Source: Drosophila pseudoobscura
Lineage: Eukaryota > Arthropoda > Insecta > Diptera > Drosophilidae
Length of the DNA stretch: 64,000 nt
Assembly: GCF_009870125.1 (NCBI RefSeq)
Contig: NC_046682.1
Coordinates: 1,612,001 to 1,676,000 of the forward strand
Reading direction: 5' to 3'
Position 1 is the stretch's first letter. The number at the start of each line of letters is the position of its first letter. The position numbers and the translations under genes are program-made. Below are positions 48,083 through 61,400 of this stretch, piece after piece. Below the pieces are notes generated by a model. It saw nothing but the letters and a program-made list of their open reading frames with translations. It was not told where the DNA came from and did no database searches.

Positions 48083-48652
48083 CTAACATAACATAAATTA
48101 TGTCATCTGATAACAAAGTCTAATTTAAATATTTGAGTGATGTTGGTTTCTGAGGTTAGGGGAACGACAGTGAGTGGCGTTGTGGAGTCTCATAGGTATA
48201 TATATACATATAATGTACGTGAATGTATGTATGTAGTGTATGCTGGTTTTTTAGGTTTAAAACATAATTTCGGTCTGCAGAAATGTTAAGTACATTTTGT
48301 ATGCCACAGAGTAAATAAAATGCAGTTGAACTGTTCTTGTACGCTCGTACTATTTCCATTTGTTGTATGTAATTTTTGTGAATTCGATAGATAATTCAAT
48401 AACGATCACTTATAATATCATATCATTTAGAGAAATATTTATATTTGTAATGTATTTTCTTGTATATGATGGGTTATATTTGCGATTGATAGGTATGCAG
48501 GTATTATTATGTTCTGTATTTCTGTAGTTTTACGAAATTATATGGACTTCTTTAAACTAAGGAAATTATTATTATAAGGTTCATTTATAGAGATGTATGT
48601 ATATATGTTTGTATTTATATGTGTAGAGTTGATTCTTAGCCAGTCTGGATAC

Positions 48653-49401
48653 TTAAGTACCCACTGTTGGTTCCTGACGTATTTCTGATTTCAGCTTAAC
48701 AAATTCCTTGGCGACTTCATCATTATTACGTTGTGATAGAATCCGTAAAATTGTCCAACCCGTCTCGTCCATTTCTATGCGTCTCTGCAAAGGTAACCAA
48801 CAGGCGACAGATCCCTAAAAAGAGTAATAGTTTGGATATTTAATACAATCATGTATTTATATATATATTGTAACGCATTATGAAAACCTTTTCCGATATG
48901 TCTTTGAGCGGGATAACTGCCACGCCGACAAGTCGATCATCACGGGCAAAACAATAGTCCTTAACGCAAATATGCAACTCGAAAAAGTCCAGCTGTTCCT
49001 CATTACCAATAGCGCTAGTGTTATAGACAAAGTTACAAAATTGTTGATCAACTGATTTAAAAGCGCTTACAAGCTAAATGATTCATTGTATTTAGGCGAC
49101 CAGTTATTTGACTTTGACTTGGTTGCAAACTTCCTCTTCTTTTCCTGTAGATGCGGCCCAATCAAGTTGATCTCAACAAATGGTCGGAACATTCCAGATG
49201 GTATTTGCCATTTCAGATCATTAGCAGCCACCACTACGCGAAGAAATACAAATATTTGTGTAAGAAGTGTTCAAATATAGAATCTTACATTTAGTTATTT
49301 ACCTTTCACATTCACCTTGTGTTCACCTGTGCCTGGGTGGGAAAATAAGTCTATTTGTACTGAAATTTCGCCGACACTTTCCTCTGCATTTTCAGGATCA
49401 A
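48653..49401 (-). CDS. unc-13: unc-13 exons 18-21: C2C domain and C terminus
   Basis: The C2C core reads [24 protein letters not shown] and [20 protein letters not shown], and the protein ends RQEPTVGT. The first calcium loop has no DxxxxxD pair, as in other Munc13 C2C domains, which bind membranes without calcium (family knowledge). Introns here are short (50-75 nt). Confidence 0.93.
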
Positions 49402-52400
49402 CTACACAATGAAATGTCAGTTTAAATATATTTATGTAGTAAAGATTATTAACCGGTTACACAATGAAATCAGAATAATAAAAAATGTTATATATAAGAA
49501 ATTGTGTATACTAGATTTTTAAACTTGCAAAGAAGATGTGATGCTTTCTTTTGGTGAAAAATTAGTTCTATCTCAGCAAAAAATCTCTTTTAAGTATCAA
49601 AAGTATCGGTAAAACCAAACAATGACTTACCTTCGTGAACTTGACTAGATATAAAGGTTTTGATAAGTGTGTCGGTCATTTGCGTATACAAACTGAGTGC
49701 GTATCGTAGACTTTGAAGCTCTGAAGATTTCTCAAGAAACGTCTTTTTCAGTCCATTGCCACCGGCGTGGAAATATTGTTTTATAGTATCTAAGGCAACA
49801 TCGAGTACAGCACATTGTTTAGGCGATAAATTTTTTTCCACTTCCTTTGATATGTCCATGACACCGCTAAGCGCACTTTTAACATCCTGTTTTCCAGCCA
49901 TATGAGACTTAAACAAACGACCCATATCTTCTATTTTTGCGTTGGATGCAAGGTTTTTTGCATTGTCAGTAAGATGCTTAAACATCATCTAATTGGAAAT
50001 GAGTTTAGAAGAGATTCATTAGAATGAACGGGATGCAATGCTTACAGTTTTATCAGTCATTGGTGGCAAAACAATAGTTTTTTCCAATATTCGCATTACG
50101 ATTTTCCAGAGTTCTTTTAAAAGTCGTTTTAGTACCGTCTTTTCACAAGACTGCGCATAAAGTGTCAATGAACCATCAAGCAAGTCCATAAGCGGCCTCA
50201 AAACGTCATCGGCCTCAACGGCGACAGCGTTACGCTGTGCGGCTTGGTTACCAGCTGTCAGATTTCCACAGCCTCCTTTAATAGACAGCAGCATGTCACC
50301 TAGTTCACGCACCGACTGAGTTATTCGAGGCTCCAAACTGAAGCAATTGGTAGAAATGTAGCAACAATACAGTATTAGAATGCTATAACATACCTAATGG
50401 CAAACTGTGAGGCCAAATCGTCCAGTGCAGAATTAAGATTCTGTTGAAGCTCTTTTAGTATATTGGCTGCGTCCTCTTCCAGCTTATCCCCACCCATAGA
50501 CTCAAACATTTTCTCCAACTGTACTCTTAATTGCTGTATGTTGTTCATAAGTATGCAGGCCTATTTATAGTGTAAAATTTTGAATATGGAGGAGAGGCAG
50601 ACAAGAAAACAGCAGAATAAGGGCGAATCAAGAGTAAATTTATTAAAAATTCCGATCTAATGAGTTTCCTAACTCGAAGAAGCTCGTTAGGTCGTAAATT
50701 TTTAGTACTCACAATTCTTTCATCCCTCATATGCTCTGGAAACTCAATTTTCACAATATCTGCATAGGCTATTAGCACTTTTACGATTGTTTTAGCAAAA
50801 CGCCTCATGTAACGTTTCCAAATTTCTGGATCAGGACACTCGAGCTTGCTAACAACATCGAAACATTGCGTCAATTGCGTGAAAACGTCGACTACCGAAT
50901 TTGAAAACAAAGCGTGCTCGCTGCTCTTCGTAAACTGTACCATTAGGGCGCAATGAAAAAAGTGAGTGGTTTACGATTAATAAATTAAAAAAGGATAACA
51001 TATATTTATATTTTATATTTTAGGGATAAGCCTGTTAAACCTTTGGCTTCGGCACGCCAAAAGATTTAGTATACAAATTTGGTAAAATTATATTCAATCA
51101 TGAACAGCTACATACAACATTTGCATAGAAGCCCATCTTCGAGTTGACTAGACGGCTTAGTTCGGACAGACATTTAACAGTGAAATAACAGTTGTTCGGT
51201 TCGAAATGGACAGACGATGATGATAAAAAATATAAATAGCACAGTACAGTACAAGATCCTCCCGCCGGAGCACAAGTAAATAAATAATATTTAATTTAAT
51301 AACAAAAAGAAACTTTAAAAAGCATGCTTCTTATCTAACTTAGCCCTTGTATGCTTACCCCGTCCTTTTTATCCCGATTGAACGCCCCGTGAAGGTATTC
51401 CAATGAAACATCATCGTTCTCATTTAACCACTGCATCACAAAAGGCTCGAACCATGCTGGATAGTCAGGTACGGCTCCTTTGTAGGGCGGAACCTCCTTG
51501 ACATAGTTGCTATACAGCCATTTAACGCGAAAATGGAGATTCATGTACGCCGAAGACTTGCAGAGACGATGTTGTTCGTGCTCCTCCAATGCGTACTTCA
51601 TGTCCACAGCAAAAAGATGCCACATTGACGATGCAGACAGCTAAAATCGTTCAAAAATATACATATTTTAATTTTGAAAGGACACTTACTTAATTTATTT
51701 GTATTATTAATGTATGGATTTTGTATATATTTTATGAAAAAGTTTAAACTTATTATTATTGCGCTAGTACAATATAATTTAAAAATCTGTTGTGCGGAAG
51801 CCGTTATTCTTACTGATCAAGAATATACGTATGGTGGCGGAAACTCTATGAGTACCGGGTATAAAAAACAAAATTTAATAAGTAGGATTATTGGGTTGAC
51901 ATATAGCACATGCACTGTTAATCTTACCTGTCCAATATTAAGTTCCTGGGGAAATTGATTTAGCACAGTGCCATAGCTGTTTTTGTCCTCATCGATGACC
52001 GATACAATAAGTGCAATTAGCTTGTGCCAGAAGTCTACGCTGTCCAGTTTTGGCTCATGGTCGTCTGGAGCACGCTTTGCTTCGTTTGGATCCACCTAAG
52101 ATGGAAAGAATGAATAGGTTCGGAAAAAACAACATAAATCGACTCTTACCTGGAACTCTCTGTTGTAAAGTTCGTAGCAGTTTTCAAACAGGAATTGATA
52201 CGTGGATCTTAGACAAGCCTTCACACAATCTTTAACAACAGTACTCGCTCTCGGTGGGCTGGACAACTCTTGTACCTTGGTGATTATATTCGTAATTTGA
52301 TATCAAATTCTAATTGAAACACATACCTTCATGCGGAAAAATGTTATGCTGGTCAGTAGATCGACAGTAGACTTAAGGTCCATTAACTTTTCAGGACTCG

Positions 52401-55400
52401 AGGCAGGAAAGTTATTTCTATACATCGACAGGTCAATTCTGAGAGAATTATGTAGTTGGTCCAACAATTTGACAAATTTCTCTTTCTGAAATGAGCGACA
52501 CGAATATAATTTGTCTACGATATGACCTTTTAATATATATGTACCCCAAAATTGCTAGCTGCAAACCGATCACTAGCAGAGACAGCAGAAGAAGCTGTGG
52601 TATGAGCGTAATACGCATTGATGTTGGCCAACAGTGTGCTCATCACGGCGGGTACACCAGGGCAAAGATACTTCGCAGAAAGGCAATGAAAATGCGTCAT
52701 TCCTTGATAGATATTTTCGATACCGTAGCGCATTGAAAACTCATCGACAATTTCCTCGGGGATCTCATCGAAATAGAGTTTCCATGCATCGTCACCCTTT
52801 TGCGTTGGCAATTTAACCTACAATGATAAATTTATATACATATAAATATGTACGTATTTATCTAAAAGACAAAAAGGATTCGTAAGAAACTTACCATTCC
52901 GCTATTTTCTTCACACAGATAATGAAACAGGTTCTCGTGCAGACATGTATATTGGACATGGTATGGAGCAACCTTTTCTTCACCCTTTATTTCAACGGAT
53001 ATGTGAAGTCTAATTGCACCTGAAACTGCTGACTTATCCGTTCGTTTTTCTAAATTATACCAAACATCCATTTCCCCGGAGAGCGTACGAACTTCAATTA
53101 TGGTTTGTCCCAAAAAATCGTCTGATTCTCGAGTCAATTTTTGACGAAGTTTCGATTTAAGGTCATTGTCTTCATCCCAAACGCGAACTTTTATGCGGTC
53201 AGAGGAATTATGGCACTCGCTGCATATCCATCCAATCAACAATTTTGACATCATTAACATATTAATAAAATTATTCTACGAGCGAACACAATAAGACATG
53301 CACATGTACCTCCATACATTTGCAGTTTATATTAAAGTATCATTGAGCTGAAACACTAAACCCATTTTCGAATAGCGTTTTGGTTCGCATGGAATCGGTT
53401 AATATGGTACCAAGAAGTAAGTAATGGCAGATTTTATTATGTGATTTTTTCTTCAAATTTATGATTTGATAATCATCATTACCTTTCCAGATAATTTAAT
53501 CGACATGTAAACTTATTTGTCATTTACGATCGGATCATCGGAAAAGTTGTAGCCTTTATTATTTAATAGATTTTTTACTAGTTGTGGAAAAAAGTGGTTT
53601 TTATTTACTGCGTTTAAGCGTATTTAGTGCTTCAGCTCGGTGCATTGAGTTACGCTTAAGTGCATACAACAGCTTATCAAAATGATAGAGACAATTTCGC
53701 GGATAATAGAATGAACAATTTAAAAGATTTATCCGAAAGAGAAATAGTGATAGAGAAAGAGAGAACCATTCTACAGTGGAACATAAATAAGTATATTTTT
53801 GCATATACAAATCTTATGCAAACAGATTAGGCAGGCACTTTGTTCTCAGCTACATCTTAGCTGCAACCAAAACAGAAACATAATGTCTGGGAAAAGTGAA
53901 GAGTTTTTTCATCAGAATTATCGCATTGTAGCTCTGATGGTTCCGTCATTTTTAAACAGATGTACATATTTTGAAGTAAAACGGATGGAAATATATTTAA
54001 TATATTTTATATATATTTAACCAAAAGAAAATATGTACATATGTATTGATTTGAAATTAGTGAAATTTGTATTAATATAATATCGAATTTAATGGGTCTA
54101 GATAGATTATTTGAAAACTTAAGTGTATACAGAAGGAGCATTAAGTCAAGCAAGCCGGATTGTGCGCTTTTCATGTGCTTGATTTATGAGAAATAGCACA
54201 CGGTTCAACAAGTCCCCGACTAGTCCCCCAAGTAGGTTTCAAATAAACTAGAGGTAACATTTTTTATAAGCTATAGCAAAAACGTGGCTAATTATTAATA
54301 GGCTCTTGCCCAGGAAAATAACCAATACAAATGAGAATGTTACCTCAGAAAACATAACAAATTGGCGTAAAATGATCAAAAAATAAAAGTAATTCAAATA
54401 GAAGAGACCTCAAGGATGTCCAGATTTTTCTTTAAAATTGTACACAATCATTTTGGCATTTAAACGTTTAGGAGCGCTGTATACATCTTTTGGTGTTTCT
54501 CAGGTTCATAGCAAAAAGGGATAAATTAAATGTGGAAATGCTAAGAACACGTTGGACCACAGGAATCACTCAGAATAGATCTATGTTTAAAAGTTTACCT
54601 GTTTAAATTTATATTTTAACCAAAGTCGGCAGAAGTCGGGGGACTTTTTGAACCATACGCTAAATACGTATTTCAAAAACATTTTTCATTCAGCAATAAG
54701 ATAAAGGAATCTTGGGGACAAGTACTCACAAGTGAAACTTCTCGTTCCACACAGGGTTAAGTTCCTGCGGCATTGTTCGCGTTCGTTTTTTCACCTTGCT
54801 AACCTGCACCGTCACATATGGATCACTGGTACCGCTTTTATCCTTCGCTATCAGGCCTTGAGCACAAATCACTGCATCATATCAGGTCAAATAAGTATAT
54901 ATATGGCAATTCGTTCGTTTCCAACACCACATTCCACAAATTTCCCACAATTTCGGGTGTTTGTTAATCCGATTTTGGACCGATTTTATCATTATAATGT
55001 TGCAGGTAATTTGTAGAATTATTTAATTTATAATTTTTTGTAGTGTTTAGGATTTTTTGTTTTTTTTTTTTGTTTATTGGGAAGTTTTTGATGATATTGA
55101 GGTTGTAATTTGGTTTTTGAATAATTTTGGTTTTCAAATTAATTTTTTGGGGTTTGAAACGAAGAAAATCGTTTGAGATTTACATTATGTGCATTTGAAA
55201 ATTTATTTCCAATTTTTTTTTCAGTGTTTAGTATTGATTTTCAAGGGAGAAAGAAGAAGAGAAAAAACGGAAGTTTTTAAATACATATACGATTTTATAA
55301 AATCAGTTCAGCAGTAAGAATGCCGTGCTGCTGACTCCACTGTATTTGTATATGTACATATATGCATGTACATACATTACGCTCCATCAGTTAATATAAG

Positions 55401-58400
55401 TATATACAAATATGTACATAAGGTTACTAGTCAGTAAGATGCAAGTGACAACGGTATAGTGTTTGTGGTAAATACTGATCACAATAAAATATTTAGTTCT
55501 GTACATAAGTACTATACATATATGCAAAGTAAATATAAAGTCCAAAACGATGTACAGAATAGAATAGAAAGTGTTTGGTTTGTCATCAATTATGTGTACA
55601 TACTTACACATAAATATGTCAACCAAAGGATAGACCAAGTAAACTGTGTAGTTTTTGATTGGCTTTCCATATTAAGCATGTATATTTTTATCTATAAATA
55701 TAGTACATACATACTCGTACGAATGGTTATAGTGCAGGGATCAGGCAGGATAAGTTATATTATTCAAAACTTAAAAAACTACGGCTTCAGTCCCAAAACC
55801 GCCTTTCCACGAACATATGTCGTAAACATTTCATCGCTCAAATCATCAAATATTATTTTGTGAAAGCTAAGCAGTGCGTACGACAGAGAGAAAGAGCGTC
55901 TAATGAGTTCCTAAATGTTTTTAACTACCTAAAAGAAAAGATGACCTTTTTAAAAAATATCTCCCTATTCTAAAACTAAACTAAATTTAAACAACATTTT
56001 TAGCAGTTCACTGTTGAATAGATGTTAAGTAGAAATTTCAACAAAACTTTGCGTACATTATTTCTTTCCTGAATAAATGGGAAGAAATTGGAAATTGTAG
56101 TAGTTTACATTGTATATAGTAAAGCTGCAATAAAAGAGTACACGGAGCTGAAGGGTCAGCTAAACTATGAAATTTACCTTATTTGCTATAGTTATTGGGA
56201 ATGTCGACATACAAGACAAGATCATTCTTTATGATTACAGCTAATTGATTTACGGGTTTCTCATAACTTCAAAAAGAGACGAATGGGGGAAGTGGCAAAA
56301 ATGTGAAGTACACTCAGCCAAATGATACAAACTGGATCACTACTATATCATATTAAAAAAACGGTCCAAAACGATTCAGAACGTTTCAAAAGAACGGTGC
56401 TATACTAACTAAAGCTTTGGCTAACGGTGCTACACATTTTTTCATGTTTTACGTTTTTTTCCACTTATTATAATATGTTCTTTTGCTGGTCTGATTTTCT
56501 TGTACCATTTATACTACAAAATTAAAAAATTTAATTTAGATTACAGATTACGAATACATAAACACGTCAAGCAAAAAACGGTTTGTATTACCTTCCTGAA
56601 GCATTATTAATTAATATTAAATACATTTTTTTTTGAGCCCAGCTTAAATCAGATTAGTAGTCAGATTTTTGGCTTGTAAAAGGAGATTTTTCGGTCGTCA
56701 AACTGCCAGATTTGTACATTTAGGCACTACTTCCCGCCGAAGACAGCTTTCATGCAATAACTTAATCAGACTAACGCTTCACTATCAGAGCATTTTTATT
56801 ATTAAAAGTATTAACCAGACCACCGAATTTTATTTTTAAAAACTATTCATGCAAAATAAAGTTAAAAAATAAACTAATTTGTATTTTAAAATATCTGTGC
56901 GTATAGCAGGCCTTTAATCGCTTTGTGAATCAGTGTAATTTCGAAACGGAAGTACTTGGAAGAAGATTCAAAACATGCGCCGTGCTGGATTCTTAGATTC
57001 TGTGTGGAATATAAAATTTGAGTAGGAAGATACTATTTTCCGGTCTAATGTTTGATTTATAATATCTTTGGGGTTTGTTTTTAGATACGTAATTACACTT
57101 TTTCTATCTATGTGCAACTGTTCTTCGATTATAAGTAGTTTCAGTTTCGAAGCTTCAGATCTGATATATAACTTTGACAGAGAAAATATGTACAGAGAAA
57201 TATGTATTTTGTATCTTCTTTAAATTGTATTATAATCCGTACATATACATATAGTTCTTATGATATTCTCATTTTTTTTTTAAGTTTTTTTTTGCTCTTA
57301 GGTCCAAACGAACTTAAAACAAAATTTGATCCAAGGGGAAACACACATAAAATGTATTTGAACGACTGAGTCTACAGTTATCAAGACTTTTTAACTTTGT
57401 TAGCATAGAAGGGACAGATTTTATTAGGATGCAACAAATAGGATCCATGCATGAACCAGAGCTTCAGAGCAAATCAAATACTTATGAGCACTGGTACCCC
57501 TATGAAGACACTTCATGTCGTAACTATGTAAGAAACATCTGAAAGGGATACATAGCAACTATCTAGATAGGAGTATGTGGAGAGCCATCGATCGTTAATA
57601 GTTAATCGGCTGCGAAAGTTATATAGGCATTGCGAATAGTGCAAGAAATTTATTTAAATATTTACATATTGTATATATACATTATTATGTTTAATCAATG
57701 AATTAAGTATGTATATATGTTCTGTGCAAAATTGTGAATGATAGCTTGAAACTAATATTATCTTTTCACTTAGTAAATTCAGTACATTGTACTATGAAAA
57801 ATGCTGTTTAATAAACATATTAAAGCAGTTCTTCCTTCGAAAGATATTGCTTTGGCTATAATTTTACTTAATTCATAACTCGATCTAAATCGGATAACTA
57901 CATTATATTGACTGGAGGATCGATTAGAGGTTTCACAGCTTTGGTTTAAAAATAAAACCAGAAAGGTACAAATGGTACTTTCACAACTTCAAAGATTGTT
58001 AAAAATACGAGAAATATAGGGGAGCACAAAATAAAAGCCTCCCTGATACACACGTACTCGGACCTACAACATTTTAAATAATTGTATGAATTAAGTTACA
58101 TATATTTAGTCATATATAGTATATGACGTACGAAATTCAAATCTTCCATTTGGTCTGAACTTAAATCTAATTTAAGCAGGAATACTCTTTCATCAGTTAG
58201 ATCTAAGAACGATCTTTAGTTGTAAAAAAAAACTAAAGACGGACAACTACAATAAAGACGGACAAATGTTTCAGTGTCGAAGAATTTAAATTTTTCTTTT
58301 ATTCCCAATGGAGTATGAACAAATGGGTATGGGTCCAATTGAAAGTGGCGAAAAAAAAAATATTTATTACTAAATGAAAAACATAAATTGTTGTTTAAAA

Positions 58401-61400
58401 GCGAAATGGCTTTAAAAGTGTACCTGTAATTGTTAGTTTGCATGACCATTTAGATGTTCCCTCAACAGTTGCGTGCTCAGCCTGTTCTAATGAATCTATG
58501 TGTGTATCTGGATCCACACCGAATGTCATCCTTAAATTAAAATCGATTACATATATATGATTCGTTAAATTCGGCATTAAAAATATCAACACGTTAAGTG
58601 ATTTATTGGTTTGGCTATTGGCTAGGCGGGTCATTTCATATTTAAAGTAATGATGATTTACGATAATCAGAAGCGGTACTGGTACTGGTGCTGGTTCTTC
58701 CTTATTCAGTTTCTTACTATAACCCAATGAACATCAAATTCGATCTAATTAAAAAGTCTATTTGTCCTTTATGGTGTTCTCACTCTGATCCCAATTGTTC
58801 TATAGGTCGGGTATTAGCGACCTGTACAATATTTAAATGTTTGTGTGTGACGAGTACAGTCGCTGAGTATTTTTTTGTAACATTAAGCCGTGTTCCCAAA
58901 GTCAAAATGTACCTAACTTAGGTGGGTCTTAGCACAGGCAGAAGAGAAAACAGTATTCTTCATTTAAGTCATATAAATATTGTATATATATATATATAAA
59001 TATACATAAATAATACATAATATATATATATATATTTTTTTTTCACATACATATACATATAAATGATCTATACAAATATGTATATTTATTTTGCGTACAT
59101 GCATGTTACACATTTTGCACATACATAATAAAACACAGTTAAATACAATCACACGTACATTATTAGTCATTACAGTAATAGTAACACAGCTGTGTCATTC
59201 GAATGCAAAATGCGACTGCAAATAAATTCACATACATTTAAATTTAATTTGAAACAGAAAAGGATGACGTTTATCATTTTTATTTTGTGTAGAATCTATC
59301 TCAAACCTGTGATTGCTATTTTGGCCGACCATTTGCTTGTGCCATCCAGGACGCTCTGTTTTACAGCCTTCATATGACCGGTGTGACTCTTTTCCTCAAC
59401 GCTGAATACGGCTCTGGTGGATGAACGCCAGGGTAGAGTTTACTATCTTTTTTTTTTAAATAGGTTTGCCCGCTTAAATAATTTCGCGTTTCCGCTTACA
59501 TAGAAATACATAAATGTAATTCTACCCCCTTTGAAGCTAAAAAAGTCTTTCGAGTAGTGAAGGTAAACTAGACACTTGTGAGTGAGTCCGTGTCCCCACT
59601 ACACATATCCGCACTAGTCAAAACCATTTTTTAGGGAAAACCTTACCTAATCAACTCAAAAATTTCGGGCTTTTCTCGCTCGCGTTGCTTCATGCGCTCT
59701 TTCATAGCGGTAATAATGGAATTGGCTTTATCTTCGGCACCGTGTTTTGAACTCTTCTCGGCAGCACCTATGCAAAATTTTACCTTCATTTTACTCTCAT
59801 CGCTATTATAATAAACACTTACGCTGAAGACAGTCGGCATTTAACAGGTCTTTACATTTCTCATGGCACTTCACACCACATTCTGTGCATCGCACTCCCT
59901 GACGTGCTATTCCCCAAAGAAGGCCTTCACACTCGTAGCAATATGTTGGTGACGTGGCCGTCCATAGTAAAAAGTTGTGCGGTGTTGTAGATGATATGGG
60001 ATAGATCAGAGCCTGAAGTGCTTTTTTGTACACGTGCATTTTCTGTATCGAAATGGAAAACAGATCCGATTAAAATGAAAAATTGTATTCTTGATCTGTA
60101 TTTTTGTATACCAAAACATTTGATAAACAAAATTATATCAGTAATAATAGCAGTCGCAGTATGACTACTTACCAGCTCTTCATCATTAAGCGTTGCCCGG
60201 GGAACAGCTGATGTGAGTCCGGCATTTCGTTTTGTGGCAGCCATAGTCTGCAGTCGGGCAATACAGAAAATTCAAATTAGGATTTTATGAGTGCACAGGA
60301 TTTTTGATATTTGCATCAAGCTGAAAGTTTGTGTAGAACTATTGCGCTTTAAAACATTCAAAACAAAGGTATCAATGCTACTTCAGCCGATATCTACTAC
60401 ATATACTTAGGTAAGTATAAGTGAAAGTCTGTGTATTTAATTATAAGATCCAAGAAGAATACGAAGCTTTAACAGGCAGAAAACAAATTCAAACAAAATT
60501 AAATGAAAATGCTCATTTAATCAGTTTAATATTATTTAAGTATTAATGTAATTTGTATTCATATGTATCAGAATAACTATTTCGATACTAATCTATTTTT
60601 CAAGACTTTTTTGTTTCATTTTATTTTTCTGTTTTTCTTAATGCGGGCTTATCTGTTGCATGTGTGTATTTTTGTGTTCTACCAACCGTGTTCTGGTTAT
60701 ATTTATGCAAATTCAATAGAATACATTTCTCCTTTACTGTATGCGTCTGCTGTTGCTGATAACAATAACAGTTGATCAGAAGAGTCAAAAATCAATTATT
60801 TCATACGTTTCTTAAGTATCGCACTTTCAGCAGAAAGACTATGGTCTAAATAATACACCCCGATTCGCTATTTCCACATTCCAGTAACAATTATAACAAA
60901 ATACACCTTGCAGAGTTTTGAATACATTTATAAGCACAGCCGCACAAAAAAATTCATCATGCGCGTTTTCAAAAATTCTAAATGTCGGATTCACTTAAAA
61001 CGAATAACTCTCCGACCTTGCTGCATCTAAATCTACGTCTTCCTCCTTTAAATAGATATTTTCACGAGAAAAGAACTCGAGACATCTCGAAACAGGAAAG
61101 TTGACTTCAAATTTGTAATCAGCGACCCCAAAAACAGGCAATGTGAGTGCTATTTTAAGTTGTAGTATTTTACACAAAAAGAAGCTTTCGTAATCGTTTT
61201 ATCCATTATCTATACTAGAGAGCGATCGTGTCTCTTCGTGCGTGCTCGCCTAATTAAATGAATATTTTCGAAAGCACACACTATAGATCAACAAAAATTT
61301 TTTCATAGGATGTACATATGTATATTTTTCGTGTATAGTAATATATGGGATGCTTTCTAACGCTGCAAACACAGCTATGAAATTAAATACATATCAAGAA

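Larger units (their letters stand above)
45021..48652. other. Spacer between Gyf and unc-13 (unc-13 3' side)
   Basis: Apart from the two-copy sequence at 46735-46895, I see no named element. A 119-codon plus-strand frame (47248-47607) is unrecognised. The lower-case AT-rich part above 47830 should contain the unc-13 3' UTR. Confidence 0.4.
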
